DNA of 64,000 bases. Source: Psychrobacter sp. WY6 (lineage in GTDB: Bacteria; Pseudomonadota; Gammaproteobacteria; Pseudomonadales; Moraxellaceae). Location: positions 1,054,001-1,118,000 of the forward strand of contig NZ_CP049902.1 in the NCBI RefSeq assembly GCF_018448495.1, given 5' to 3'. Below the pieces are notes generated by a model. It saw only the letters and a list, made by a program, of their open reading frames with translations. It was not told the DNA's origin and ran no database searches. Shown one piece after another: positions 1 through 8,920 of the stretch. The position numbers were made by a program, and so were the translations under genes. Position 1 is the first letter of the stretch, and the number at the start of each line of letters is the position of its first letter.

Positions 1-684
1 CATAAGAGGTAAGCCGCGATTCCATTTCTAACACCTGCTTGCGTGTGACATTTAAGTCCTTGGCAATGGCATCAGCCTCTTCTAGCGTTAGCTGGTTGTT
101 GGTTTTTTTGAGACTACGTAAGTTAAAGAATAATTTACGGTGAGCTTTGGTGGTCGCGACTTTGACAATGCGCCAGTTACGACACATCAAATTCATGAAT
201 TTCTGCTTTAATCCAATGCACTGCAAATGACACCAAACGCACGCCCTTATTCGGGTCAAAGCGTTTTACAGCCTTCATTAGTCCCAGATTGCCCTCTTGG
301 ATTAAGTCTGCTTGCGGCAAACCATAACCCGAGTAGCTACGGGCAATATGAATCACAAAACGCAGGTGCGACATCACGAGCAGACGCGCCGCTTCTACAT
401 CGCCTTCATCATAATAACGATGTGCCAGCTCTTGCTCTTGGATTGGTGTCAAAATTGGGATTTGGTGCACCGTGTTGATATAAGCGCCCAAATTGACCCC
501 AGGCGCTGACAAATGAGTCGGCATCGCTGGCACTAAGTCACGGGTGCTAGTGTCGCCTAAGGCGCTAGCATCATAAGGTGGACGTTGGGCGGCAGCTTTT
601 AATGCGGCATCACGTGCTTCGTTTTTATAGGAGCTGCCTCATCTTTTTATTCGTTTTTGCCGTATCAGTAGAATTATTAGCCAT
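1..684 (-). CDS. rpoH: RNA polymerase sigma-32 factor RpoH (3' end outside window, frameshifted)
   Basis: Heat-shock sigma factor that directs RNA polymerase to chaperone and protease promoters. The open stretch at 177-533 encodes sigma region 1.2/2 ([44 protein letters not shown]). This is the RpoH version of region 2, including the conserved Q near [14 protein letters not shown]. The frame then breaks near 186 and continues as [21 protein letters not shown] to the window edge, as in E. coli RpoH. A second break lies near 610-635, between the ATG at 684 ([10 protein letters not shown]) and the conserved part. The two breaks look like indel errors in an essential regulator. Identity is certain; the start is probable; the end is not visible. 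Confidence 0.9.
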
Positions 685-763
685 ATTCTTGACCTTGATT
701 AAATAGTGACGCAAATAGTCAGATAAAAATCTTTATAGTTGTAATTGTAAAGGATAGCGACAC

Positions 764-1219
764 TTAGTTGCTATCAGTTTTAGTAATGATGAAGTGATAT
801 ATTGTATCGAAACGCTGTGCTGATAAGCTATCCGCTGATGGCTGATCCGTCATGCTATTAACGATTAATCGCAGTTGACTTGCGGCATTTGCTTGCTGGC
901 TTTGTTGACAAAAAGCGGTGATATCAGCCTGTGAGTTGGCATCAGTTGCGACCACATATAATGAACCGCCAGCTGTGACGTCACGTAGTGCCACTTTGGT
1001 TTTTAACAGTGGCATTGGACAAGCAAGTCCGCGACCATCGACGAAACGTTGGACATGAATAGGCTGCGTTTCATTCGCCTCATGATCTGTAGTGACAGTA
1101 TGCGCTAGTAACAAGTCTAACAGGTTGTTGATGTCTTGCTGCTCAGTATCAGACAAATCTGCTGATAAGTTTATAGAATAAGGCGAATATACGGTGGTTG
1201 ACTGACGATCAGCAGACAT
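764..1219 (-). CDS. TusA-family sulfurtransferase-like protein
   Basis: The protein is 151 residues. The C-terminal half carries the TusA fold signature: VDGRGLACPMPLLKTK, with the CPxP-type motif whose cysteine carries a persulfide in TusA, followed by GGSLYVVATDANSQADITAFC. The N-terminal half is not recognised, so this is a TusA domain with an extension of about 75 residues and not the 81-residue tRNA thiolation protein itself. The start at 1219 is preferred over 1348 because AAGG sits about 10 bases upstream. It is a single gene between rpoH and a repeat-rich gap. Sulfur relay is a family-level inference; the substrate is unknown. Confidence 0.75.
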   Translation of the reverse strand: MSADRQSTTVYSPYSINLSADLSDTEQQDINNLLDLLLAHTVTTDHEANETQPIHVQRFVDGRGLACPMPLLKTKVALRDVTAGGSLYVVATDANSQADITAFCQQSQQANAASQLRLIVNSMTDQPSADSLSAQRFDTIYHFIITKTDSN

Positions 1220-1416
1220 AAAATAAACCTTATAAATATTTTGGTTTGTACTAGATTGTATTGAACATTCGCAAACACGCAATGACAGTGCCTGTTCTTC
1301 ATAAAAGACACTCGGCAGTGACCAGACCCTATAGTCATGAAATGTCATTATATCAAATAGCCGATATGTATTTGAAGTTGAATATAATCAACGTCACATT
1401 CAGTTCATTAGAATCA

Positions 1417-1524
1417 CATATAGTCTGTCAAGATAATTTAGATAGAAGGAAGGCGAGCAAAAGTACTAAAAATAGTAGACTGAGCGCGCCTGACACCATA
1501 TCCATTTTATATGGGATTGACTAA
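1417..1524. repeat. Dispersed ~108 bp inverted-ended repeat, family C, copy 1
   Basis: This stretch resembles 36699-36808 along nearly its whole length. Both contain AAGATAATTTAGATA, then AAGGAAGG, a core around AGTACTA...TAGTAGACTGAGCG, GCCTGACAC, and a closing segment. The ends form an imperfect inverted repeat (TAGTCTGTC against GATTGACTA). It encodes no protein. It looks like a non-autonomous element or REP-like sequence, in the gap between the TusA-like gene and the BepA-like gene. Confidence 0.75.
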
Positions 1525-1648
1525 AGACATGTTGCACAATAGTGACGGGCAGCTGAGTTATTGGTAGTCGAATGCAGACTAGAATTGACCTTATATCAGC
1601 AAGCTCGTATAGTCGAAAAACGTTTAGTCAAAAAATCAGTCGAAAAAA

Positions 1649-1696
1649 CCTTACTTCAAAAATATCTTATTTCAAAAACACCTTATTTCAAAAACA
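1649..1696. repeat. Short tandem array, 15-17 bp unit, three copies
   Basis: There are three consecutive copies of a unit close to CCTTATTTCAAAAACA. Just upstream (about 1611-1648) three looser copies of AGTCRAAAAA occur. The array ends about 30 bases before the TTG start of the BepA-like gene and so lies in its leader or promoter region. Confidence 0.75.
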
Positions 1697-1727
1697 GTAT
1701 CATTACTCACTTGCATAGGATACGCAC

Positions 1728-3393
1728 TTGAACCATTTTAATAGACAATCGATACTTGGTAATGCGCCCATGACTCAGGGAAAAAAATGTAAAAGTGCCG
1801 CGTGTTCGATGGCATTATCGAGCGCTATTAAATTGGCGTTGTCGGCGGTACTAATGACGATGACCACTGCTGCCATGAGTGAGGATAGTTTTAATAATGC
1901 TAATACGAGCAGCAAAGCGAAGGCATCCAATTATAATTCATGGCAAACCACCGGCTCAGAAGAGCTAAATCTGCCCAATTTACGCGGACAAGGCTTGAGC
2001 TTCGCTGAGCAATATCAAAATAAATTGCTCGGCGAATGGTCGTTACGGAATGTCAATGGTCGTATCAAAATGGAGCATGATCCTTGGATTCAAGAAACGG
2101 TCAAAGACATGACTTGGCGTCTCAATGCGCAAGCAAGGCAGCAAGCGCCGATGGGTTTGGTTATCATTGATAACCCAAGTATCAATGCCTTTGCAGCACC
2201 AGGCGGTGTCATTGGACTTAATACAGGGACGATTCTGGCCGCTAGCAGTATGGATGAGCTTGCCAGTGTGGTGGCGCATGAAGTTGCTCACATCAGTCAG
2301 CGCCATTACGAAAGTGGTGCTGATGAGCGCAAAAAGGCCTTGCTGATGCAGATAGGCGGTATGCTGGCAGCGATTGCAGCATCAGCGGTCGATGGTGATG
2401 CAGCGGCGGCAGTGATGATGGGTAGCCAAACGGCAACGATGAACAGCACGATGGCATTTAGTCGAAATAATGAGCGCGAGGCCGATCGGGTGGGCATGCA
2501 AATAATGACCCAGCTATGACCCAAGGGCGATGCCGCGATTCTTTGCCACAATGAATCAACGCAGCCAGCTCAACCAAGTTGAAAATCGATTTTTACCAAG
2601 CTTCGTACGCTCGCATCCACTCAGTAACGAGCGCTTAAGTGAAGCACAAAGTCGTGCCCAGCATTATCCCTCATTGTCACTAAATCAGCAGCAACGCCAT
2701 CAGGCTTTATTTGATCTGCTCTACTGGCGTGTCCAAAGTACGGGTAAACATGCCTCAGAGACAGTGCTAATGACGGCTGCTAAAAATAGCGTAGGTGCCA
2801 AATTGGCTCTGATGAACTGGTATGGCGAACAGCAACGCTTTACAGAGGCAAGCGATTTACTGGCTGAAATCAATCGACTGCCGCCTACGCAGCGCCAAAA
2901 TTTAGAGCCTTTACTATCGATTACTCATAGCCAAATTCTAACGGAGCAGAATAAATGGTCACAAGCGGCGGACGTATTAGCCAGCCAGCAGCGTGTTTAT
3001 CCTGAGCGTCGTGATCTGCGTCTTTATTTGGCAGAAGCGCTCACCAATAGCAATCAGCCAATCAGAGCCCAAGCATTACTCAAACCACTGACCGAGCAGC
3101 AGCCAAGCGACCGTTATGCTTGGCAAAGTCTGCAACTGGCCAATGAAAAACTGGCAAAAACGACCGACTCTGCGTCCCTGAAAAATATTGCCACCATTAA
3201 CGCGCTACGCTATCGCAGTCATGACCAACTATGGAGTAGTCGTTACGAGAGTGCGTTGACGTCACTCACCCAAGCCAAACAACTGGCGGAAAAACTACAA
3301 ACCACGGCTCAAGCCAGTAGCGCCCGTCCATTGCTTGCCAATATCAATGCAGAAATCAAAGCAGTAAAAACCGCCAAAGACTTTGAGCCTTAG
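1728..3393 (+). CDS. bepA: BepA-type M48 metalloprotease with TPR domain (one frameshift)
   Basis: Periplasmic zinc protease with a C-terminal TPR module, of the family that supervises outer-membrane protein (LptD/BAM) assembly. Residues ~1-50 are a signal region (hydrophobic KLALSAVLMTMTTAAMS). The catalytic HEVAHISQRH (HExxH) is near residue 185, with the third-ligand motif NEREADRVGMQ at the end of the first open segment. The frame breaks near 2512. It resumes as YDPRAMPRFFATMNQRSQ, exactly as BepA continues, followed by TPR-like helices to 3393. A TTG start at 1728 has AGGA 8 bases upstream; ATG at 1770 is the alternative. The break is probably an indel error. Confidence 0.87.
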
Positions 3394-3437
3394 GCGGTTA
3401 TTTTTACACTGTCTTCATTAGCTTTTGATGACACTAA

Positions 3438-3893
3438 TTACTGGCCTTGTAGCGCATCTTTCACCAGCTTAGAGATGAGCGCAGGGTCTGCGCGTCCTGC
3501 GGTTTTGTTCTTTAATACACCCATCACACTGCCCATGTCACGCATAGAGGTTGCGCCTTGTGCCGCGATTTCCGCATTGACCAAAGCCGCAAGTTCAGCA
3601 TCATCCATTTGTTTTGGCATAAACTCATTGATGATATCAATCTCAATCAAATGCTCTTTGGTTGCCAGATCATCACGATTGTTTTCTGTAAAAATAGTCA
3701 ATGACTCATGGCGTTGTTTTAGCTGCTTTTGCAATATATCTAAGACTTGAGCATCATCAAGCTCTATTTGACGGTCAATCTCAATTTGCTTGATAACCGC
3801 TTGCACGTTACGCAGTACTTTGACACGCTCAAGCTCACGCGCTTTCATAGACACTTTGACATTGTCTGATAAAGTCTGTTTAAGTTGGCTCAT
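3438..3893 (-). CDS. yqeY: GatB/YqeY domain protein
   Basis: The protein is 151 residues and full length for the YqeY family, related to the tail of the GatB amidotransferase subunit and thought to bind tRNA. Characteristic stretches are SMKARELERVKVLRNV, EFMPKQMDDAELAALV and MGSVMGVLKNKTAGRADPALIS. The gene lies downstream of rpsU on the same strand, a common pairing, but a 265 bp MITE now separates them. A purine-rich AGGATAATAACA leader precedes the ATG. The cellular role of the family is not well defined. Confidence 0.88.
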   Translation of the reverse strand: MSQLKQTLSDNVKVSMKARELERVKVLRNVQAVIKQIEIDRQIELDDAQVLDILQKQLKQRHESLTIFTENNRDDLATKEHLIEIDIINEFMPKQMDDAELAALVNAEIAAQGATSMRDMGSVMGVLKNKTAGRADPALISKLVKDALQGQ

Positions 3894-3938
3894 TGTTATT
3901 ATCCTTATTTGTTAAGAGGTATTTATTCAAATGTTGAG

Positions 3939-4207
3939 TAGGGTCTGTTTGATGTTCAAACATTAGGGCTGCTGATCGCTAAAATTGCACCAAACTAGGC
4001 GAAAACTGACGATAATGTCGAGACCTTAGCTAGGTTTTTAACAACGTTTGGAGCGGTTTTAGCATCAGCCTTTCAGGGCAGTACTCTTTTTTGACAATAT
4101 ATGGCGAAATTGTTTAACCTAGAACGACTAGGCATCAAAAATTTCACTGCATATTGTCTAAAAAATAGTAACTGCCAGCACCACGTTTGAATATCAAACA
4201 GACCCTA
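3939..4207. mobile_element. MITE-like element, family A, with TA flanks
   Basis: The ends are an inverted repeat: GGGTCTGTTTGATRTTC on the left matches the right end with one mismatch over about 21 bp. TA dinucleotides flank both sides (3939-3940 and 4206-4207), suggesting TA target duplication. Inside, 4077-4176 is a second long imperfect palindrome (GGCAGT...AACTGCC) that could fold into a large hairpin. No ORF fits a transposase. It sits between the rpsU terminator and the yqeY start, about 46 bases from the latter. Confidence 0.82.
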
Positions 4208-4224
4208 ATAATAAAAATTGTAGC

Positions 4225-4265
4225 ATAAAAAACGCCACTGATATCAATGGATAACAGTGGCGTTA
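4225..4265 (-). terminator. Rho-independent terminator of rpsU
   Basis: The hairpin AACGCCACTG...CAGTGGCGTT is followed on the minus strand by a T-rich run. It lies immediately downstream of rpsU, so rpsU transcription likely ends here, before the MITE and yqeY. Confidence 0.8.
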
Positions 4266-4300
4266 ATGTAGCACTTGTACTTAATTAATCGAATTATCGA

Positions 4301-4513
4301 TTAGTACATACGAGTGGTACGAATAGTTTCGCGTTGTAATTTTTCTTATAACGCTTTACGGCAGCAGCTTTTTTACGCTTACGTACTTGCGTTGGTTTTT
4401 CATAAAACTCACGCTTACGTACGTCTGATAATACGCCAGCTTTTTCAAGCACGCTTGAAACGACGGATAGCGATGTCAACTGGTTCGTTTTCTTTAACCT
4501 TAACTGCAGGCAT
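4301..4513 (-). CDS. rpsU: 30S ribosomal protein S21 (two frameshifts)
   Basis: Small-subunit protein needed for efficient translation initiation. From ATG 4513 the sequence reads [19 protein letters not shown] and then stops after KRA. The next frame supplies [18 protein letters not shown], then [15 protein letters not shown] missing A in the following A-run hides the expected ending [12 protein letters not shown], with TAA at 4301. The reconstructed length of about 71 residues is exactly the family length. Two indels in 213 bases of a universally expressed gene argue strongly for sequence error. An independent terminator lies just downstream. Confidence 0.92.
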
Positions 4514-4921
4514 GAAGACTCCTCGATTAGGATGAGATATAAGGGCATTAGTTTGGCTGTGTATTAGTATTTAGCCGTAATATCTCAAGATTACAGGCAT
4601 CAGCTCAAACTAGGATAATCTTGCGCATGAGCACAAGGGCAAGCATTTTAATAAAAATGTCAGTTAAGTCAATGATTTTAGCACATTAATCCATATTTAT
4701 CATTAAGTTGCAAGGTGCAATGCGCAGAGACAATTCTAAAAGTAGTTAGAACGCAGGTTTTTGCTCCAGCTTTAATGAAACTATAAATGCAAAGTATAAA
4801 ATTACTATGAATAAAAAACCCTACTGTCTATAACGGTTTGGTTGGAGTTTATGCTATGATAATTTGCATATAATAGTCAGCATATTAACCATTTTATGTG
4901 TATTTTATTGAGGATGTTGGA
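4514..4921. other. Intergenic region between divergent rpsU and a lipoprotein gene
   Basis: This is an AT-rich gap of about 400 bp between divergent genes, so it must hold both promoters. A TATAAT hexamer occurs near 4870, ahead of the lipoprotein gene, but I cannot pair it with a convincing -35 box. I see no repeat or RNA gene. Confidence 0.4.
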
Positions 4922-5320
4922 ATGAAAAAAACAGGACTAAATACAGCGCTAAGCACCGCATTTATCATTGCTCTTGGCTTTGGCATTAGCGCTTGTAGTG
5001 GTGAGAAAGAAGGCGAATCACACGAAGTATTGGCAAAAGATCGCGTTGATGAAGCCGCTGAGCTGGCTCGCAAAAACGCACCTGAAGCTGAAAAAATGGA
5101 GTTCCCAGAGACGGCTCCAGCGCCAGTAACTGAAGCTGATGGCACCGTAGATGGTGCTGCAACTGCTGAAGCAGGGACGACTGCTACTGATATGACAGAT
5201 GCAACGGATAGCGATGCTGCTGTCGCTGACAGTGCAGATATGCCAGCTAGTAGTGCAGATGCGCCAGCTGCTGATACGGCGGCAACGCCTACTGCTGACG
5301 CTGAAACAGCTACGAACTAA
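4922..5320 (+). CDS. Small Ala/Thr/acid-rich lipoprotein, function unknown
   Basis: The protein is 132 residues from the ATG at 4922. A lipoprotein signal is clear: MKKTGLN, a hydrophobic core (AFIIALGFGISAC) and a lipobox ISAC, with the cysteine near residue 22. The mature part is low-complexity and acidic, dominated by Ala, Asp, Glu and Thr (for example SADMPASSADAPAADTAA), and has no recognised domain. Such tails are usually disordered spacers in the periplasm. The next gene, 84 bp downstream, is another lipoprotein with a similar acidic linker plus a cytochrome domain, so the two may be functionally linked. No function is assigned. Confidence 0.7.
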   Translation: MKKTGLNTALSTAFIIALGFGISACSGEKEGESHEVLAKDRVDEAAELARKNAPEAEKMEFPETAPAPVTEADGTVDGAATAEAGTTATDMTDATDSDAAVADSADMPASSADAPAADTAATPTADAETATN

Positions 5321-5404
5321 TCACGGTTTGTGTGTTGATAGGTTTTGAATTTATGCGCTGTCATAAACAGTCGCTAACATGAAATATCGAATAGAGGTGT
5401 GATC

Positions 5405-5914
5405 ATGATAAGTAAACAGCAGCGTATGAATAAACTGGTCTTATCTGCCATTAGTTTAAGTGCGCTATTAGCAATCACTGCTTGTAGTGGTGACAATGCA
5501 GCGGTTGAAGAGCCTGCTGTTGTCAATGAATCTGCCGATACAACGGCAGTGGTAGAAGACGCACCTATAGTCGAACCTGAAGTCGTTACACCTGAACCTG
5601 TGGCAGATACCGAGACGACGGTCATTGAAGATAAGCCAGTGCAGGAAATCTCCGCGGAGCCTGAAGTGTTGGCTGCGGATGCAGGCGCCAAGCTTTATGA
5701 GACCAACTGCAAGGTTTGTCATGAAGGAGGGCTGCTGAACGCGCCGAAATACGGTGATAAAGCCGCGTGGGAGCCGCGACTGGCTAAAGGCACAGAGACG
5801 CTGCACATGCATTCGGCAAAAGGCTTTAATAAGATGCCAGCACAAGCCACCGATAAGGTCAGTGAAGCCCAAGTTTACGCGGCTGTAGATTACATGATTG
5901 AAGCAGTTAGCTGA
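5405..5914 (+). CDS. Cytochrome c5-family lipoprotein
   Basis: The protein is 169 residues. The start at 5405 follows GAGG with 7-base spacing. A signal sequence with lipobox ITAC lies at residues ~10-27, then an acidic Val/Glu/Pro-rich linker, then a class I cytochrome c domain. That domain has heme motif CKVCH near residue 102 and a likely axial Met in KGFNKMPAQ. The ending VYAAVDYMIEAVS is typical of cytochrome c5. It is a membrane-tethered periplasmic electron carrier; its partners are not evident. It may form a unit with the upstream lipoprotein. A strong terminator follows at 5960. Confidence 0.85.
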   Translation: MISKQQRMNKLVLSAISLSALLAITACSGDNAAVEEPAVVNESADTTAVVEDAPIVEPEVVTPEPVADTETTVIEDKPVQEISAEPEVLAADAGAKLYETNCKVCHEGGLLNAPKYGDKAAWEPRLAKGTETLHMHSAKGFNKMPAQATDKVSEAQVYAAVDYMIEAVS

Positions 5915-5959
5915 TCTGATATATTAAGAGATATTGACCATTGAAATTTGTTAAACTGA

Positions 5960-5992
5960 CCGTCATTGTGACTGACAATGGCGGTTTTTTTT
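5960..5992 (+). terminator. Rho-independent terminator after the cytochrome c lipoprotein
   Basis: The stem CCGTCATTGT/ACAATGGCGG is followed by eight T. It lies 45 bases after the stop codon. Confidence 0.9.
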
Positions 5993-6016
5993 ATGCACGT
6001 TTTTTAGCAGATACGA

Positions 6017-6186
6017 GGGCGTGTCCTCAATTCAATCGATTAACCTCTAAATAGGCTAGAAATGGCTAAACATTGTCAAACATTGTCAAATAGCTTATTA
6101 ATATCTCGATAGTATTTACGCTGCTTTCCTTGTTTGACGGCAATTTATCTCATTTTTATCACCATTTTTAAAAAGAGGACACGACC
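6017..6186. mobile_element. MITE-like element, family B, copy 1 (170 bp)
   Basis: The terminal inverted repeats are GGGCGTGTCCTC on the left and GAGGACACGACC on the right. The element matches the reverse complement of 36881-37050, also 170 bp, including an internal segment around CAATTTATCTCATTTTTATC. No coding capacity. It lies 60 bases upstream of tsaD, so the tsaD promoter is inside or just beyond it. Confidence 0.85.
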
Positions 6187-6245
6187 TAAAAGATAGCAAC
6201 GTTGTAAAAATAATACGCATACCAAAGTATGATAAAGGCAAAAAT

Positions 6246-7304
6246 ATGAAAGTATTGGGTTTAGAGACTTCTTGTGATGAGACAGGTCTGGCGATTTTTG
6301 ACAGTGAGCAGATGAATAGTGACAATCAAGGGCTGGTTGGACAAGTCCTGTATTCACAAATAGAGCTGCACGCACTATATGGCGGCGTTGTGCCTGAGCT
6401 TGCCAGCCGCGATCATATTCGTAAGTTGGTGCCTTTGCTTAATGAGTTGTTAGAGCAGTGCAATGTGAAGAAAAGCGAGATTGATGCCATTGCTTATACT
6501 AAGGGACCCGGACTCATTGGCGCTTTGATGACGGGCGCATTATTTGGGCGCAGTTTAGCATATGGTTTGGATATACCAGCGATTGGTATTCATCATATGG
6601 AAGGGCATCTGCTCGCACCGCTGATGGGTGCCAATCCACCCGCCTTTCCGTTTGTTTCGTTATTGGTCTCAGGTGGGCATACATTACTTATCGCCGCACG
6701 TGGTGTCGGGCAATATGAGATATTGGGTGAGTCGATCGATGATGCCGCAGGTGAGTGCTTTGATAAAGCCGCCAAAATGCTAGGCTTGCCTTATCCGGGT
6801 GGTCCCAATATTGCCAAATTGGCTGAAACAGGCAACCCAACTGCTTACAATTTGCCAAGACCCATGCTACATCGCGGATTAGATTTTTCTTTTAGCGGTA
6901 TGAAAACCGCCGTGCATAACCTTATTAAAGACACCGATGGTTCAGGTGGCTCAGGGAATAATGCGGATAGCGATCCGCAAGTTCGCGCCGATATCGCCGC
7001 CAGCTTTCAGCATGCAGTCGTCGATACGCTGGTGAGAAAGTGCGTGAAAGCACTGAAGCAAGTAGAGATGAGTCGATTGGTGATTGCAGGCGGTGTCAGT
7101 GCCAACACTCATTTGCGTGAAACTTTGGAGAGCGAGCTTGCTAAGATAAATGCCACTGTGCATTATGCGCCGCCTGCATTATGTACCGATAATGGGGCGA
7201 TGATTGCTTATGCCGGTTATGAGCGCCTGCATACAGGGCAGTCTGATGATTTAGCGGTGAGCTGTGTGCCGCGTTGGCCGATGACTGAGCTACCAGCAGT
7301 GTAA
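6246..7304 (+). CDS. tsaD: tRNA N6-adenosine threonylcarbamoyltransferase TsaD
   Basis: Transfers threonylcarbamoyl from TC-AMP to A37 of ANN-decoding tRNAs, in complex with TsaB and TsaE. At 352 residues it is intact and full length. Motifs are [19 protein letters not shown] at the N-terminus, the metal-ligand histidine pair in [36 protein letters not shown], and [12 protein letters not shown] near the C-terminus. A short Gly/Ser/Asn-rich insertion (DGSGGSGNN) follows residue 230. tsaD often neighbours rpsU; here the two are divergent with two lipoprotein genes between. A MITE occupies its upstream region. Confidence 0.97.
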   Translation: MKVLGLETSCDETGLAIFDSEQMNSDNQGLVGQVLYSQIELHALYGGVVPELASRDHIRKLVPLLNELLEQCNVKKSEIDAIAYTKGPGLIGALMTGALFGRSLAYGLDIPAIGIHHMEGHLLAPLMGANPPAFPFVSLLVSGGHTLLIAARGVGQYEILGESIDDAAGECFDKAAKMLGLPYPGGPNIAKLAETGNPTAYNLPRPMLHRGLDFSFSGMKTAVHNLIKDTDGSGGSGNNADSDPQVRADIAASFQHAVVDTLVRKCVKALKQVEMSRLVIAGGVSANTHLRETLESELAKINATVHYAPPALCTDNGAMIAYAGYERLHTGQSDDLAVSCVPRWPMTELPAV

Positions 7305-7359
7305 AGACGGCTTTGCTCAATACTATTTCCGTTAACCTTTATTAACCTAAGGATGAACT

Positions 7360-7729
7360 ATGCAGTGGCTTGCTATTGGACTAGGGGCTGCCATTGGGGC
7401 TTGCCTGCGGGCATGGTTGGCTCGCTTTAATCCGCTGCATCACTGGATACCCCTTGGGACGCTTGGTGCCAATGTATTGGGTGGACTATTAATAGGGTTG
7501 GCACTGGTGTGGTTTGAGCGCGTGGGCAGCAGTTTATCGCCCAATGTCCGACTATTTGTGATTACCGGTTTTTTGGGCGGATTGACCACCTTTAGTACTT
7601 TTAGTGCAGAAGTTTTTACCTTTATCAACGCTGGTAAATTATTAGCAGGTTTGGGATTGGGGACTACATCTGGGACTGACGTTGCTAGCAACGGCTACCG
7701 GATTTTACTTCTTTAAGCTGGTTTTATAA
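7360..7729 (+). CDS. crcB: Fluoride channel CrcB/Fluc (one frameshift)
   Basis: Dual-topology dimeric fluoride exporter in the inner membrane. The open part gives [20 protein letters not shown], the family segment [15 protein letters not shown], and [15 protein letters not shown], which includes the conserved TTFSTF pore phenylalanine motif. Near 7657 the frame is lost. The other frame supplies the fourth transmembrane helix ([15 protein letters not shown]), ending with TAA at 7729 at the usual length of ~123 residues. AAGGA lies 6 bases before the ATG. No fluoride riboswitch can be recognised in the 55-base leader. Confidence 0.88.
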
Positions 7730-8274
7730 GCTTTGATAGATGTCATTCGCATAATGGTCTAATATAGTGGTTCCATTATACCAGTCTGTTTTAAGTGGTC
7801 TATTAATAGGTTTTCGAGACTTTTTAGCTGGTTCCCTTGGGGTATACTTTTAGTTACCTTCGATCTTGTCCATATTATTAGTCCCAATCACTTCGATTGG
7901 TTTGGTCGCTATGCGGCAAAAATGGTAAAAGTGAATTCCGTGTCGGTTATCGCCGTATTATTAGTATTATGTATGGTATATAAGTGCCATATTATGAAGC
8001 CGCATCTCTCTTTTATCATTACAAAACCAAACCCTCATTCACCTATTACCTATATTTAACGAGACATTATCAAACAGGTAATAAGTACGCGCTATTCAGC
8101 CACAGTCGTTACTCTTCTTTAACTTTCATAAATCTACGTAACACCATAATCCGTTATCATTTCCTTTGTCGACAGAACGAAGTTTGATCATACTGTTTGA
8201 GCGTCTTTCTCTCAAAAAAGATGGATAACAAAAACTAAGATTTATAGCCAGTGTCAATTAAAAAGGAAATAACG
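7730..8274 (+). other. Intergenic region holding an unidentified broken coding remnant
   Basis: Between about 7790 and 8060 the plus strand reads like broken membrane-protein coding sequence. One frame gives GFRDFLAGSLGVYF then a stop. The next gives LVTFDLVHIISP, then FGRYAAKMVKVNSVSV and a hydrophobic stretch AVLLVLCMVYK. I cannot name the family. It may be a decayed gene tail or a frameshifted small gene. The rest of the gap shows nothing else. Confidence 0.3.
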
Positions 8275-8590
8275 ATGAAAATTATTATGTTTAAAAAAAT
8301 CGCCGTAGGCTCAGTATTAGCAATCTCTACCTGCCTAGCCATGGTTGGTCAGGCACACGCGGCACCGTCTAACCCTACTCACTATGGAATGAATGTAAAT
8401 GATGGTCCATTGTCTAAACTGAACCTAACCAAAAAAAAGCCAAATTCAAGCGATTCAAAAATCAAATCATAACAATGGTAAAAACGGTTATAAAAATAAC
8501 CATGCGGCAATCTCAAAAGTACTGACCGTATCACAGCGTAATCAGTTAGAAAAAATGAGAGCTGGAAATAGAGCAAAACGTGGTCAATAA
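8275..8590 (+). CDS. Small exported LTxxQ-type (Spy/CpxP-like) protein, frameshifted
   Basis: ATG 8275 follows AAGGAA by 6 bases. A signal peptide is clear (MFKKIAVGSVLAIST...AHAA). The mature part has LSKLNLTKKK, where an eight-A run at about 8430 breaks the frame. The other frame continues QAIQKSNHNNGKNG, then ISKVLTVSQRNQLEKMRAG. Two LTxxQ-like segments are the hallmark of periplasmic Spy/CpxP stress proteins, so that similarity is inferred. After CGTGGTCAA a TAA at 8588 ends the frame, but in-frame Asn/His/Gln-rich codons run on to a second stop at 8647. The protein may therefore be longer if the first TAA is a base error. Confidence 0.55.
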
Positions 8591-8725
8591 AATGGTCACA
8601 ACCAAGGTAAATATAATCAAAATCAGAACCACAACCGTCATCGTTAATTAAAAAAGACAGGTTTGGCTTAAAATATGTTTTATCAGCATTATGATGAGCA
8701 ATGGTATATATAAAGGATCGCGCTC

Positions 8726-8920
8726 ATGAAGAATAATTTGGTTCGTATAAAATCCCAAGTATTATTTAGCTTAACATTATTTATTTTAGCCATGGTGCCT
8801 GTCACCTCTACTTTTGCCATCCTGCCCATGGCATCGGAAATTTTTCAATCTGAGTCATCTTTCACTGCGTTTAATGATGAAAAAACCCTAACGGCTGATG
8901 ATTTTTTCTACCGAAAATAG
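8726..8920 (+). CDS. Small exported hypothetical protein
   Basis: The protein is 64 residues with AAGGA 12 bases upstream of the ATG. The first 30 residues are a convincing signal peptide (KSQVLFSLTLFILAMVPVTSTFA), leaving a mature peptide of about 34 residues with no known motif (FQSESSFTAFNDEKTLTADD). I do not recognise it. It lies just after the LTxxQ-type protein, so it could be a periplasmic or secreted small protein. The 3' part might be truncated by a frameshift, but I found no clear continuation. Confidence 0.45.
   Translation: MKNNLVRIKSQVLFSLTLFILAMVPVTSTFAILPMASEIFQSESSFTAFNDEKTLTADDFFYRK

Noticed and set aside
4894-5872. Long minus-strand open frames opposite the two lipoprotein genes
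   Set aside because: They mirror Ala/Thr/Glu-rich coding sequence on the plus strand and show no family motif or ribosome binding site.
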